Of a stretch of 5,861 bases of DNA, positions 5,328-5,861 are shown piece after piece; position 1 is the first letter of the stretch; every line of letters begins with the position of its first letter. The position numbers and the translations under genes were made by a program. Below the pieces are notes generated by a model. The model saw nothing but the letters and a program-made list of their open reading frames with translations. It was not told the DNA's origin and made no database searches. Source of the DNA: CAYLZO01 sp964387775 (lineage in GTDB: Bacteria > Chloroflexota > Anaerolineae > JAAYZQ01); contig CAYLZO010000285.1 in assembly GCA_964387775.1 (NCBI GenBank), positions 1-5,861 of the forward strand, written 5' to 3'.

Positions 5328-5861
5328 ATGACCAGCATTCTTGACCAACTGCAACTCACCGCCGACCAGGCCGACGCCGCCACCGCGACCGACGCCGCCC
5401 TGGTCGTCACCGCCGGGGCTGGCTCGGGCAAGACACGCACCCTGGCCGCCCGCTTCGTCGGGCTGCTGGAGGCCGGCGTGCCCCTGCGGAGCCTGGTGGC
5501 CATTACCTTCACCGACAAGGCCGCCCGCGAGATGCGCCGCCGCATCCGCCGCCTGGTAAGCGACTGGCTGGCGGCCGGTCCCGAGGCCGACCGCGCCCGC
5601 TGGCTGGACGTCCTGGCCGGCCTGGAGGCGGCCCGCATCGGCACCATCCACAGCTTTTGCGCCGGGCTGCTGCGCGCCCACCCCGCCGAGGCGCAGCTCG
5701 ACCCCGGCTTTGCCGTCCTGGAGGAGAACATCGCCGCCGTGCTCAAGGCCCGCGCCCTGGAGGCGGCCATGGCCTGGGCCGCCAACGACGCCCAGGTCTC
5801 GGCCCTCTTTGGCCCGCTGACCGAGCACCGCCTGCGCGAGACGCTGCGCACCCTGCTCGAC
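5328..5861 (+). CDS. addA: AddA-like UvrD/Rep-family helicase subunit, 5' part only
   Basis: The first 178 codons are present and the frame is still open at the right edge. Superfamily 1A helicase motifs appear in order: a Q motif around Q14 (LTADQADAA), Walker A TAGAGSGKT (residues 28-36), motif Ia AITFTDKAAREM (58-69) and TIHSFC (106-111), followed by the DPGFAVLEE stretch. This order and the match with the Fe-S AddB-like protein upstream identify the AddA partner: the motor, and normally a C-terminal nuclease, of the double-strand-end processing complex. The nuclease domain would lie beyond the window. The start is the only ATG ahead of the Q motif. There is no Shine-Dalgarno (GCCCCAAG precedes it), so expression probably depends on ribosomes ending at the toxin stop 12 nt upstream. 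The codon style returns to the very GC-rich type of the addB-like gene, supporting the idea that the two were once adjacent. Confidence 0.88.
   Translation, partial: MTSILDQLQLTADQADAATATDAALVVTAGAGSGKTRTLAARFVGLLEAGVPLRSLVAITFTDKAAREMRRRIRRLVSDWLAAGPEADRARWLDVLAGLEAARIGTIHSFCAGLLRAHPAEAQLDPGFAVLEENIAAVLKARALEAAMAWAANDAQVSALFGPLTEHRLRETLRTLLD

Overview
This window looks like chromosomal DNA from a GC-rich bacterium, most plausibly a member of the Chloroflexota (Anaerolineae/Caldilineae type). The large genes are extremely rich in G/C at third codon positions. They encode an AddAB-type helicase-nuclease with an iron-sulfur nuclease domain. They are also peppered with short repeats that translate to peptides such as HPEPVEGR. 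The taxonomic guess is an inference from style, not from any marker gene.

Layout, all on the + strand. (1) Positions 3-659 hold the 3' end of a large, GC-rich gene of uncertain identity whose last ~120 residues look helical and HEPN-like. (2) Positions 660-1411 form a more AT-rich island made of toxin-antitoxin debris: a 24-codon remnant of a nucleotidyltransferase start (810-884), a largely complete MNT-type nucleotidyltransferase (934-1281), and an overlapping HEPN toxin gene (1265-1453) that breaks off before its catalytic RX4-6H motif. (3) Positions 1450-4701 encode an AddB-like ATPase/PD-(D/E)XK nuclease of 1083 residues, whose ATG overlaps the stop of the HEPN remnant (ATGA). (4) Positions 4702-5315 form a second AT-richer island: a sigma70-type promoter overlapped by a long palindrome, then an RHH antitoxin and a MazF-type endoribonuclease, apparently intact. 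(5) Positions 5328-5861 hold the first 178 codons of an AddA-like UvrD/Rep-family helicase, which runs off the window.

The AddB and AddA proteins would work together as a helicase-nuclease that processes DNA double-strand ends for recombination and degrades foreign linear DNA. Their genes are normally adjacent. Here a complete MazEF module separates them, and a decaying MNT/HEPN module sits directly upstream. Neither addB nor addA has a good Shine-Dalgarno sequence, so both appear to rely on translation of the preceding toxin-antitoxin frame.

The addB-like gene also carries several short sequences that look like in-frame insertions: three copies of a CCTGAGC...CGAAGG repeat in both orientations, a 21-nt AT-rich palindrome, a heptanucleotide tandem repeat and a cysteine-rich insert near codons 241-258. 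I see no CRISPR array, rRNA, tRNA, transposase or prophage gene.
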